From positions 1,674,001 to 1,738,000 of the forward strand of contig NZ_AP027742.1 of the NCBI RefSeq assembly GCF_030296775.1: a stretch of DNA of 64,000 nucleotides, read 5' to 3'. Under the pieces are notes generated by a model. That model was not told the origin of the DNA. It made no database searches and saw nothing but the letters and a program-made list of their open reading frames with translations. Origin of the DNA: Claveliimonas bilis (GTDB lineage Bacteria; Bacillota; Clostridia; Lachnospirales; Lachnospiraceae). Position numbers and translations under genes: made by a program. Below are positions 56,012-63,850 of the stretch, piece by piece. Every line of letters starts with the position of its first letter. Position 1 is the first letter of the stretch.

Positions 56012-57491
56012 GAGACTGTGAAGAAAAGTCTGTAAATAAGATTCTTCTATGATAAGAATGGGTGAAAGGCTTAAAAAATAAGCTTTTCACCTTTGTTTTA
56101 TATATACCATCTGGCCGATGGCGTGTCAATAACAGGCGGCTTTTCCGCCTTCGTTAACCTGAATATTTTTAGTCCGGCAGCCTGCCTTCATACATGATAC
56201 TCAGCTCGCCATATACCTGGCCCCAGTTCCGGATGGTAGTAGTCCATCTTTTGGTGGCTTCGAAGGTAGCGAGATATAGGGCTTTCAGCAGCGCCGTATC
56301 GCTCGGAAAAACGCTTCTCTGCTGGTTCAGTCTCCGATAGGTGGAGTTTAACGATTCTATCGCATTTGTCGTATATATGACCTTCCGGACAGCTGCTGAA
56401 AACTTGAAAATCGGAGAAATCGCATCCCAGTTATCCTTCCAGCGCTTCATGGAATTCGGGTATTTTGGCGTCCATTTCTCTGTTACCCGGTCAAGGGCTG
56501 CCAGGGCTTTCTTTTCGTCGGCCGCCTGATAGATGGTTTTCAAATCCGTTGCGAAGGCTTTCCTGTCTTTATCCGGAACATACTTCAGGGTGTTTCTTAC
56601 CTGATGGACAATACAGCGTTGATACTCTGTTTTCGGAAAGGAGGCTGCAATGGCTTCTTTGATCCCGGTCAGACCATCAGCACAGAGAATCAAGATATCT
56701 TTTACACCGCGGTTTTTCAGCTCATTCAGAACGGACAGCCAGTATTTAGAGCTTTCGTTATCTCCAACCTGAATGGTAAGAACTTCCTTCTTTCCTTCCG
56801 TATTGATCCCTAAGATCACATATGCCGCCAGTTTGCGGATCACTCCATTATCCCGGACTGAATAGTGGATCGCATCGATAAAGAGGATTGGATATACTTC
56901 ATCCAGAGGGCGGTTCTGCCAGTCCTCTATCTGTGGAAGGATTTTATCCGTCACATCAGAGATAAAACCCTCTGAAGTTTCAAAACCATAAATATCCTCT
57001 ATGGTTTCAGAAATCTGTCTGGTTGTCATTCCTTTGGCATACATGGATATGATCTTCTGATCGATATCAGAGATATCTTTCTGGCGCTTTTTGACCACCT
57101 GTGGCTGGAAAGTTGATTTGCGGTCCTGTGGAACCTCAATCTCCATAGAGCCATAGCTGCTGTTTATACGTTTACGTTTGTAACCATTCCGGTAATCATC
57201 ATTATCTGAACGCTCAGATTTTTCGTACCCAAGATGATCCTCCATTTCTGCTTCCATCATTTCTTTGATTGTTCCGCCAAGTAAATCCTTGAGAGCATCC
57301 TGAATATCTTCGGCTGTCTGAATATCGTATTCTTCCAGTAGCTGATGGATAATGTTACGTTTCCCTTCTGTCATTTGTACTCGATGGACAGGTTTCTTCT
57401 GTTTTGCCATAATAAAAGGCCCTCCTATGAATTAGATTTTATCATAGAAGAACCTTTGATGACATATTTACAGAAAAAGTTTCACACCGCC
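56012..57491 (-). mobile_element. IS256-family element, copy 2
   Basis: A second 1480-bp copy with the same ends as copy 1. It is flanked by the 8-bp duplication GTGCCTGC (56004-56011 and 57492-57499) and inserted in the 3' part of the anti-sigma gene. Intact duplication and identical transposase indicate recent transposition. Confidence 0.95.
56169..57410 (-). CDS. IS256 family transposase (copy 2)
   Basis: 413 residues, identical to the protein of copy 1, with the same DDE residues and mutator-type signature. Confidence 0.97.
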   Translation of the reverse strand: MAKQKKPVHRVQMTEGKRNIIHQLLEEYDIQTAEDIQDALKDLLGGTIKEMMEAEMEDHLGYEKSERSDNDDYRNGYKRKRINSSYGSMEIEVPQDRKSTFQPQVVKKRQKDISDIDQKIISMYAKGMTTRQISETIEDIYGFETSEGFISDVTDKILPQIEDWQNRPLDEVYPILFIDAIHYSVRDNGVIRKLAAYVILGINTEGKKEVLTIQVGDNESSKYWLSVLNELKNRGVKDILILCADGLTGIKEAIAASFPKTEYQRCIVHQVRNTLKYVPDKDRKAFATDLKTIYQAADEKKALAALDRVTEKWTPKYPNSMKRWKDNWDAISPIFKFSAAVRKVIYTTNAIESLNSTYRRLNQQRSVFPSDTALLKALYLATFEATKRWTTTIRNWGQVYGELSIMYEGRLPD

Positions 57492-58235
57492 GTGCCTGCT
57501 GCCGTTTCCGGAATGATTCTCACGGCCCGTCCCGGTATTCTTTCTGCTATTTTCTCCATTATCGTCTACATTGCCCGATAATTGGCTGATCCGCTCTCTG
57601 ATCTCGCGCATTGTCATGCTCTGGATTTCTTCAACGGTAATTGTGGGATCAAGCTTTTGCAGCTCTAAAAATGCTTTGTATTTTCCATAGGAAAGACCGC
57701 TTTCATGCGCTTTTTCCACTTCTTCCGAATGAGTATAATAACAATAGGTATTGTCTCTTCCAGCTGTACAGGACTGCATATTGGAAAGGACCTCTTCGGA
57801 TTGTAAGTTGTCTGTTCCGACAACGGCAATCGTCATGACTTCATCATTCTCCAATAATGTCAGTATTTCTTCACTGTCTATGATCCTGTTTACCGCTTCT
57901 GAATAATCCATAAATTTTATATCAAGAGAATCCGTTAATTTATCCCCGTCATCATTGTAACTTTCAAAAGAAATGATGCGGTTGAAGCGGTTCACGCCTA
58001 ATTCCACAGAGGGATTGATGTCTATGCTGATCTGCACTGTAGGAGTAAAATAGAGCCAGTACCCGCCGATCAGAAGGAAGGCGACGCACGCAAAAGCCGA
58101 TGCCAGGTATTTGAAATTAGCAGTCTTTGCCTGTTTGTATCCTTTTGTCTTTTGGAAGATAAAATCTTTTGTTTTGTCTTTTAATTCGTTTTCTGCCTGT
58201 ACCTGATCAAAGGCTTGCCGGATTTTATCATTCAT
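57468..58235 (-). pseudogene. RsgI-like anti-sigma factor, tail replaced by IS256
   Basis: A cytoplasmic N-terminal part (about 1-40), one membrane segment (about 43-63, YLASAFACVAFLLIGGYWLYF) and an extracytoplasmic RsgI-type domain (TVQISIDINPSVELGVNRFNRIISFE). The start is ATG 58235 behind GGGAGGTGAGG; a GTG at 58244 is too close to the SD. The IS enters after ...GSRH. Without it the frame would end RGAKGRNTQ with stop at 55974-55976; now it reads GGVKLFL. Only the low-complexity tail is affected. Confidence 0.85.
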
Positions 58236-58710
58236 ATTCCTCACCTCCCAGCTTTTCTCGAAGCATTTGCCTGGAACGGGTCAGGAGCGTATAAATCGTA
58301 TTTACCTTTTTCCCCAGAATCTGACTGATTTCCGGAGCAGTGCAGCCCTCATAGTAATGTAAATATACAACCTCTCTGTATTTTTGCGGAAGTGATAATA
58401 CGGCCTCCAAAACTTCTCTGTGATCCTCCTGCATTTCTGTGGAATGTTCCCAAATTTCATCCAGTGATGTGACATGACTGTGAAAAAAATTTCTGAGCAG
58501 ATCTTTACACGCATTGATTGTAACACGAATGAACCATGCTTTCTCGTGTTCTTCATTTTCAAAGGCAGCCGAACTGAGGACATATTTTAAAAATACCGTC
58601 TGAAATATATCCTCGGTATCAGCATAATTTTTCAAATGTATCATACAAAGCCGCCGAACCATATCAGAGTACTGTTCGATAGCTCTGGTTACCTCTTGCT
58701 CACTCCGCAT
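58228..58710 (-). CDS. ECF-type RNA polymerase sigma factor
   Basis: A 160-residue sigma-70 family protein. Region 2 is IEQYSDMVRRLCMIHLKNYADTEDIFQTVF and region 4 LPQKYREVVYLHYYEGCTAPEISQILGKKVNTIYTLLTRSRQML. It overlaps the anti-sigma start by eight bases, the usual arrangement for a sigma and its membrane regulator. Start ATG 58710 follows AGGGGA. Confidence 0.92.
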   Translation of the reverse strand: MRSEQEVTRAIEQYSDMVRRLCMIHLKNYADTEDIFQTVFLKYVLSSAAFENEEHEKAWFIRVTINACKDLLRNFFHSHVTSLDEIWEHSTEMQEDHREVLEAVLSLPQKYREVVYLHYYEGCTAPEISQILGKKVNTIYTLLTRSRQMLREKLGGEEYE

Positions 58711-58724
58711 TGAATTGTCCCCTG

Positions 58725-59048
58725 CTATTTGTTATGACAGCCGCGAAATCCTCTTCCATGTTTTGCGCCATAGTTGTCACAGATTCCATCTCCATCGGCG
58801 TCAATAAAATTTTCATTACATTTTTCACGGCAAAGCTGATTTTTGCCGCTGTTGTCGCAAATTCCATCATTATCTGCGTCAATATAGCGGCAGGCGTTTC
58901 CTATATAGCGGCAAACGCCGTCACCACCAGTATTTACAGGATTCTTTCCATATTCCGCTCCAGCCGCAAATGTGCTTGCCGTTCCAAGTGTCAGCACAGC
59001 TGCTGCCGTTAAAATACCCACGACTGTTCTGTTCATTTTCCGCTTCAT
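58725..59048 (-). CDS. secreted protein with two calcium-binding-like repeats
   Basis: A 107-residue protein with a signal peptide (VVGILTAAAVLTLGTASTFAAG) and two DADxDGICDN loops (YIDADNDGICDN and FIDADGDGICDN), resembling EF-hand/thrombospondin-3 calcium sites, with several cysteines. It lies 14 bases upstream of the sigma gene and is probably its target or co-transcribed. SD GGAGG. Confidence 0.75.
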   Translation of the reverse strand: MKRKMNRTVVGILTAAAVLTLGTASTFAAGAEYGKNPVNTGGDGVCRYIGNACRYIDADNDGICDNSGKNQLCREKCNENFIDADGDGICDNYGAKHGRGFRGCHNK

Positions 59049-59212
59049 TCTTAATTCCTCCTACCTTATTTATTTAAGATATATCTTACCTGTTTCACTT
59101 ATAATACGACTGGAAGAACAGAATCCATTCATTTTTTGATAATTTATTTTGGTTTATTATAGCATATTATTTCGAGGAAGCAGGAGTTTCTGTCCCTTTC
59201 TCTTTGCTCGAT

Positions 59213-60511
59213 TTAATTTTCAGGATAATCTGTATATGTATAATTTTGAAGAATACGCCCAAATATCAAACATATGATAACGCCAGTAATTCCCAGAAGG
59301 AAGAGCATAAACGCTGCACCGGATCCTTTGCCTGTTCCAAACAGACGGGCGGCCAAACTACCGACAGCGACAGAACGCATCAGAGGCTCACACACCTTAT
59401 CTACCATGCCGCCTCCTACAAACAGCCCTATAGGAATGGTAAAAAACTGCAGAGTGTTTCTGCAGGAATAAACCCGTCCCTGCATTTCCAGAGGAATGGA
59501 TGTCCTTAGGATAACATCAAGATTCGCATTCATTACAGGAACGAAAAACCATCCAATCAGTTGCCCAAGACACCATAAAATCGGCGAATCAGAAAATGAC
59601 AAAAGGAAATTCTCTGTCCCAAGAGAAAACAGCATCGTAAGGTAGATTACCCGGATGCGGTTCTTTGGAGCGGGGAGAAGTACAGTTGCCAGACTTCCGA
59701 CTAAAGTTGCGATTCCGGCACAGGAACTGACGATTCCAAGAATGGCCTCGCCGCCGTTTGCTTTAGGAAGAATCAAAGCTGGAAGAACTGCATCAAAAGC
59801 GGATGCAACAAAATTGATTCCTGCAAGAAACAGTATCAATGTAAGAATGAGCCGGTTATTGTTTAAATAGCTAAGACCTGACCTGACAGTTTCTATAAAA
59901 GATTCTTTCTTGGCGAAATCTCTTTCTTGACCGGAAGGAATATTTACCTTAAAAAGAAGTGCCAGAAAGGCAATTGCAAAAGTAGTCAGATCAATAGAAA
60001 TTACTGCCTCCATTCCCAGAAGGGAGAATACGGCTGTGGCAAGCACAGGATTAAAAATTGTAATCAGGGAATTGGAAAGAGATTTCAGTCCGCTTGCCTT
60101 TTGATAATATTTGTCCGGTATAATTATTGTCATTGCCACATCGCTGGCTGGCTGCTGTACTGAATTCATCAGACCGCTAACGGCATTTAAGAGATACATG
60201 TGAACCGGTTGAAGAAGTTCTGCTTTCAGGAGAAAGAGAACTATTACACTACAGCAGGCGGCAAAAGTATCACATGCCAACATAATTTTTTTCTTGTTCC
60301 AACGGTCGCTGAAAGCACCGGCAAAGATACTTGTAGCAACATAGGGGGCATAGGAACAAATGGACAGAAGAGCTGTTTGGAGTGCGGATCCTGTCTTCTG
60401 ATACAACCACAGAGTCAACGCAAAACCTGTCATGGAACTGCCGAGCTGAGACAGTGACTGTGTACTCCACAAAATTAGAAATGTTTTTAAATCTGTTATT
60501 AAATTTTTCAT
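59213..60511 (-). CDS. MFS exporter, macrolide-efflux (Mef)-like
   Basis: A 432-residue transporter with about 12 membrane segments. The first is FLILWSTQSLSQLGSSMTGFALTLWLYQKTGS, typical of the MefA/DHA3 group, with the DRWNKKKIML loop after segment 2. The leader suggests drug-induced expression. The gap 59049-59212 upstream of the next gene shows nothing I can assign. Confidence 0.82.
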   Translation of the reverse strand: MKNLITDLKTFLILWSTQSLSQLGSSMTGFALTLWLYQKTGSALQTALLSICSYAPYVATSIFAGAFSDRWNKKKIMLACDTFAACCSVIVLFLLKAELLQPVHMYLLNAVSGLMNSVQQPASDVAMTIIIPDKYYQKASGLKSLSNSLITIFNPVLATAVFSLLGMEAVISIDLTTFAIAFLALLFKVNIPSGQERDFAKKESFIETVRSGLSYLNNNRLILTLILFLAGINFVASAFDAVLPALILPKANGGEAILGIVSSCAGIATLVGSLATVLLPAPKNRIRVIYLTMLFSLGTENFLLSFSDSPILWCLGQLIGWFFVPVMNANLDVILRTSIPLEMQGRVYSCRNTLQFFTIPIGLFVGGGMVDKVCEPLMRSVAVGSLAARLFGTGKGSGAAFMLFLLGITGVIICLIFGRILQNYTYTDYPEN

Positions 60512-60573
60512 TGTTATACTTTGCTCCTTTGATGTTTTATTTTCAAATATTTTGTGAGAGAAATATGGACATC

Positions 60574-60680
60574 AAAAAGCAAAGTCTGAGGACAGGTCGT
60601 TTCAGACCATACGCGCAGCAATTTTGTTTTTTAAGCATTATGACTGCGCTGCCTCTCCATGCAACGTCCTCAGACTTTGC
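60574..60680 (-). promoter_or_regulatory. transcription attenuator upstream of the MFS gene
   Basis: On the - strand GCAAAGTCTGAGGAC (60680-60666) is perfectly complementary to GTCCTCAGACTTTGC (60593-60579), and TTTTT follows at 60578-60574. This is a 15-bp terminator stem with a 72-base loop that holds further hairpins (GCGCAG/CTGCGC, GGTC/GACC). The 5' arm overlaps the end of the leader peptide ORF, so a translating or stalled ribosome would prevent the terminator. Confidence 0.7.
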
Positions 60681-60705
60681 ATGGAGCGATTGCAATACAT
60701 AACAT
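60670..60705 (-). CDS. leader peptide MLYIAIAPCKV
   Basis: An 11-codon ORF with GGAGG (60719-60715) nine bases ahead of the ATG. Its last codons and stop lie in the 5' arm of the terminator stem. This is typical of antibiotic-inducible attenuation leaders. Confidence 0.65.
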   Translation of the reverse strand: MLCIAIAPCKV

Positions 60706-60769
60706 TGTCAAATACCTCCGGATCTTATATACTAATGATAGTATATGCTGGGCTGCAGATTCCTGTCAA
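60705..60769. promoter_or_regulatory. divergent overlapping promoters with shared palindrome
   Basis: The - strand promoter is TTGACA (60769-60764) and TATACT (60745-60740), spacer 18, driving the MFS leader. The + strand promoter is TTGTCA (60705-60710) and TATACT (60728-60733), spacer 17, driving the hydrolase. Both -10 boxes lie in the inverted repeat ATATACTA-N4-TAGTATAT (60727-60746), a likely operator. Confidence 0.7.
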
Positions 60770-60814
60770 CTGGAGGAGGAAAGGGAAAATGTAAATATGA
60801 AAGGAGGCAGGTAA

Positions 60815-61573
60815 ATGGCATATTTTGAATATCGCGGAAAATCTGTTTATTATGGAGAATACGGTCAGGGAACACCTCTTATTTTTCTGCATGGAAATAC
60901 CGCTTCTTCCAAAATGTTTGAGCTTCTTATGCCATTATATTCAGAAAAATTCCGGTGCATATTAATTGATTTTCTGGGGAATGGGAAGTCTGACAGAATA
61001 GAAAAATTTTCACCGGATATGTGGTTTGATGAAGCAATGCAGACCATTGCACTTGTGGAATATTTGCATTTGCGCGGTGCCAGTCTGGCAGGAACCAGCG
61101 GAGGGGCGTGGGCAGCCATGAATGCGGCGTTAGAGCGTCCGGATTTATTTGACAGAATTGTAGCGGACAGTTTTGACGGCCGGACACTCAATGAACATTT
61201 TGCAGATAATCTTTTGAAAGAAAGAGAAGGAGCAAAAGCAGATCTTCAGGCCAGACAGTTCTATGAATGGTGCCAGGGAGCGGACTGGGAAAAAGTAGTC
61301 GATCTTGATACAGAGGCGCTGCTTCAGTGCGCAAAGGAAAAGACTCCTTTGTATCGGAAATCATTGGAAGAGCTGAAAGTTCCTGTCTTGTTTTTAGGAA
61401 GCAGGGAAGACGAGATGTGCCGGGAAAATTTAGAACAGGAGTATAAAGAAATGGCGGCTTCTATTCCGGAGGCGTCTGTTTATATGTTTCCCCATGGCGG
61501 GCATCCTGCCATAGCCTCAAACGCCGAAGAAGCAGCCGGAGTTATCGAGACTTTTTTAAAAGGGGGAAAATAA
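60815..61573 (+). CDS. alpha/beta hydrolase
   Basis: A 252-residue hydrolase. Oxyanion-hole segment FLHGNTASSKMF, nucleophile elbow AGTSGG (Ser in GTSGG), likely acid in LFLGSREDEM and catalytic His in FPHGGHPA. SD AAAGGAGG. It may modify the compound exported by the divergent MFS; that link is inferred. Confidence 0.85.
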   Translation: MAYFEYRGKSVYYGEYGQGTPLIFLHGNTASSKMFELLMPLYSEKFRCILIDFLGNGKSDRIEKFSPDMWFDEAMQTIALVEYLHLRGASLAGTSGGAWAAMNAALERPDLFDRIVADSFDGRTLNEHFADNLLKEREGAKADLQARQFYEWCQGADWEKVVDLDTEALLQCAKEKTPLYRKSLEELKVPVLFLGSREDEMCRENLEQEYKEMAASIPEASVYMFPHGGHPAIASNAEEAAGVIETFLKGGK

Positions 61574-61738
61574 ATGAAACTATTTTTTAATACCTTATCG
61601 GTTATCATGCTCGTTCTTTTGGTTATATGTGCGGTGCTGTATTTTATAAAAGGAGTTTTCCTGCCCGTCAGCGGCATGATGCTGATCTTGTTTATCATTG
61701 CTGTGGCAGGTACCCAAAAGTACAGAGACAAGAAATAA
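61574..61738 (+). CDS. 54-residue membrane protein after the hydrolase
   Basis: Starts directly after the hydrolase stop behind AAAAGGGGGAAAA. Two hydrophobic segments (LSVIMLVLLVICAVLYFIKG and VSGMMLILFIIAVAG) and a basic tail (TQKYRDKK). No family recognised. Probably co-translated with the hydrolase. Confidence 0.65.
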   Translation: MKLFFNTLSVIMLVLLVICAVLYFIKGVFLPVSGMMLILFIIAVAGTQKYRDKK

Positions 61739-61763
61739 AATAATATCTCATAGATACGCAAAC

Positions 61764-61791
61764 AAAGTCGGCTTTTATAAGTCGACTTTTT
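61764..61791. terminator. bidirectional terminator between convergent operons
   Basis: AAAGTCGGCTT and AAGTCGACTTT (one G-T pair) form an 11-bp stem around TTAT, with Ts on the + side and As on the other. It lies at the convergent ends of the hydrolase and ABC operons. Confidence 0.8.
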
Positions 61792-62413
61792 CAAATCTGC
61801 GGACAGAGATACGATAGGAAAATATAAGAAAAGTGATGTAACATAAGATACCAAGCAATAGGAAAGGTATCTGTCTGAAAAGGTCACGGGGAATGCTGCT
61901 GTCCAGATAGGAAAAGACCGGGAAGCGAACAGATCCTTCAGCAATTATCATTAAAAGCAGCATGGGAATAGCTGCAACTATAAAAGCTTTTCCGGCTTTA
62001 TATCCATTTTTATAATAGGCCGGAAAAAATATCAGATCAAAAACAGCATAAATAATAAGACCTAATCCATACCAGGCTACAGTTGCGTCTATTCCTACCG
62101 GATTATTTCCAACTTCCAGAATGTGCCGGAGAAAAAGGCAGGGAATGGAGATGAGAAGTTGGAAAATTTGCAAAGAGACGGCCAGCAGAAATTTTCCTTT
62201 TACGTTTTCTCGCTTTGTGACAGGCAGAATGGATGTATACCAGGTATCATTTGTTTCCCTTGCATAGAGTAAGGTCAGATAAAGAGCCAGACATCCAAAC
62301 ATAAAGATGACGGTATATGGATAGGCCGGCACAATAACCAGACATCCCAGAAAAGCAAATACAATAGAAGTAGGATGGGCGGCAAGAGTTAATTCTTTAT
62401 AAAGCAGTTTCAT
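61775..62413 (-). CDS. ABC-2 type permease
   Basis: A 212-residue protein with about six membrane segments. It begins MKLLYKELTLAAHPTSIVF, resembling ABC-2 family permeases that pair with the ATPase encoded just upstream (overlap 17 bases). The export substrate is unknown. SD AAAGGAG. Confidence 0.8.
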   Translation of the reverse strand: MKLLYKELTLAAHPTSIVFAFLGCLVIVPAYPYTVIFMFGCLALYLTLLYARETNDTWYTSILPVTKRENVKGKFLLAVSLQIFQLLISIPCLFLRHILEVGNNPVGIDATVAWYGLGLIIYAVFDLIFFPAYYKNGYKAGKAFIVAAIPMLLLMIIAEGSVRFPVFSYLDSSIPRDLFRQIPFLLLGILCYITFLIFSYRISVRRFEKVDL

Positions 62414-63155
62414 ATAGATCGCTCCTTTCTGTTCGCAGCATAATTTCCTCCAGCGTAAGTTCTCCGGTGTCTTCCGGAGACTTCAGATAGTCAAAAGAAC
62501 GGAGAAAAGTTTCTTTGTCTGAACTTTTTAAAACCTGTCCTCTTTGTATATAAGTGATATCATCCGCACAGTGATCCAGGTCTGATGTGATATGGGTAGA
62601 GAATAGGACAGATTTCTCCTTGTCTTTTACAATGTGGGTAAAGATGTGGAGAATTTCATCCCTGGATACAGGATCCAGACCGGAGGTGGGTTCATCAAGC
62701 AGATAGAGTCGGGCATTATGGGAAAGGGCAAGGGCCAGTAAATATTTTACCTTCATCCCGTTAGAAAGTGATTTGAATATTTTGTTTTCGTCCAGAGAGA
62801 ACTGCCGAAGGTAGTTCTCGTATTTTTGCTGATCCCATTCCGGGTAAAAAGTTCTGGTGACAGCCGTAATAGCGGACAGCTTTTTCAAAGGGTAAAAGTC
62901 AATACCGCCGAACACTACACCAATGTTTTGTTTACAGGCTTTCTCATTCTGAAAAAAATCCTTCCCGAACATAGTGACCGTTCCCTGATCCGGTTTTACG
63001 ATGTTCAGCATAGATTTTAAAATCGTACTTTTCCCGGCCCCGTTTTTCCCCACAAGCCCCATGATCCGACCTGGTTTAAGCGTAAAAGATACATCCTGAA
63101 GACTAAATCCGGGATAATGTTTGCTTAAATGTTCTATTTTCAGCAGATCCGTCAT
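62397..63155 (-). CDS. ABC transporter ATP-binding protein
   Basis: A 252-residue ATPase. Walker A is GLVGKNGAGKST, the signature region FKSLSNGMKVKYLLALAL has the LSNGM variant of LSGGQ, Walker B is LYLLDEPTSGLDP and the H-loop is LFSTHITSDLD. It overlaps the regulator by four bases (ATGA). Confidence 0.92.
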   Translation of the reverse strand: MTDLLKIEHLSKHYPGFSLQDVSFTLKPGRIMGLVGKNGAGKSTILKSMLNIVKPDQGTVTMFGKDFFQNEKACKQNIGVVFGGIDFYPLKKLSAITAVTRTFYPEWDQQKYENYLRQFSLDENKIFKSLSNGMKVKYLLALALSHNARLYLLDEPTSGLDPVSRDEILHIFTHIVKDKEKSVLFSTHITSDLDHCADDITYIQRGQVLKSSDKETFLRSFDYLKSPEDTGELTLEEIMLRTERSDLYETAL

Positions 63156-63622
63156 TGTTCTTCCTCCTTTTCGCTGGCATTGAGGAGAGTTTGTAAAAAG
63201 GTCATTTGGTGAAGAACTGTATCTTCCGGGATCAGCGCAATTCCGGCGCTTTCCGCAGTTTCATCTCCCAGTACGATCAAAAGGTTGCCTGGTTCTATGT
63301 GAAAAATATCCCTTGCCTTTTTGGGAAGGACGATCTGTCCTCGTTCGCCAACCTTGACAGTTCCAAAAAGATGTTTCCCGCGCGGTGGAATTGGGATTTT
63401 GGCTTCTCCCTGGTCAAAATGGATGAGATCGTCTATAGAGACATTATAAAGCTTTGCCAGAGCATCGCAGTTAAGGATATCAGGTACGGTTTCTCCGGAT
63501 TCCCATTTCGCGACAGCCTGCCGTGATACACCGATTTTTTCCGCCACTTCTTCCTGAGAATACTTGTGGTATTGACGAAGTGCCGATAAATTCAGAGAAA
63601 TCAAATTGGATTGTTTTTTCAT
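63152..63622 (-). CDS. XRE-SpoVT/AbrB fusion regulator
   Basis: A 156-residue regulator. N-terminal HTH (LNLSALRQYHKYSQEEVAEKIGVSRQAVAKWESGETVP) and C-terminal AbrB-type domain (VKVGERGQIVLPKKARDIFHIEPGNLLIVLGDE). The start is ATG 63622; ATG 63631 lies one base after the SD AGGAGG. It heads the regulator-ATPase-permease operon and probably controls it. The gap to 63744 holds no convincing promoter. Confidence 0.88.
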   Translation of the reverse strand: MKKQSNLISLNLSALRQYHKYSQEEVAEKIGVSRQAVAKWESGETVPDILNCDALAKLYNVSIDDLIHFDQGEAKIPIPPRGKHLFGTVKVGERGQIVLPKKARDIFHIEPGNLLIVLGDETAESAGIALIPEDTVLHQMTFLQTLLNASEKEEEQ

Positions 63623-63744
63623 GTATTTCATACCTCCTTTTCTTTTATTATACTGGATCTATCCTGTATTTCTACCAACTGAACATAACAGAAAAAGTCT
63701 GTTTCAGTTGCGGCTTTCAGAAAGATTGGAAGCATTGAAAAAGA

Positions 63745-63773
63745 ATGACAGGAAGAAGGCAGGGTGATATAAT
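63745..63773 (+). promoter_or_regulatory. promoter of the last gene
   Basis: ATGACA (63745-63750) and TATAAT (63768-63773) are separated by 17 bases. Confidence 0.6.
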
Positions 63774-63850
63774 ATAGTCATTCGTTATTGTAAGAGAAAA
63801 GTAGTCAGAGTCTTAAAAAATATTGTTTCAGCTTTATGAGGAGGAGAAAT

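Noticed and set aside
60638-60682. Alternative leader peptide MQSLRTLHGEAAQS in the MFS leader
   Set aside because: It has no SD, unlike the overlapping MLYIAIAPCKV ORF; kept only as a possibility.
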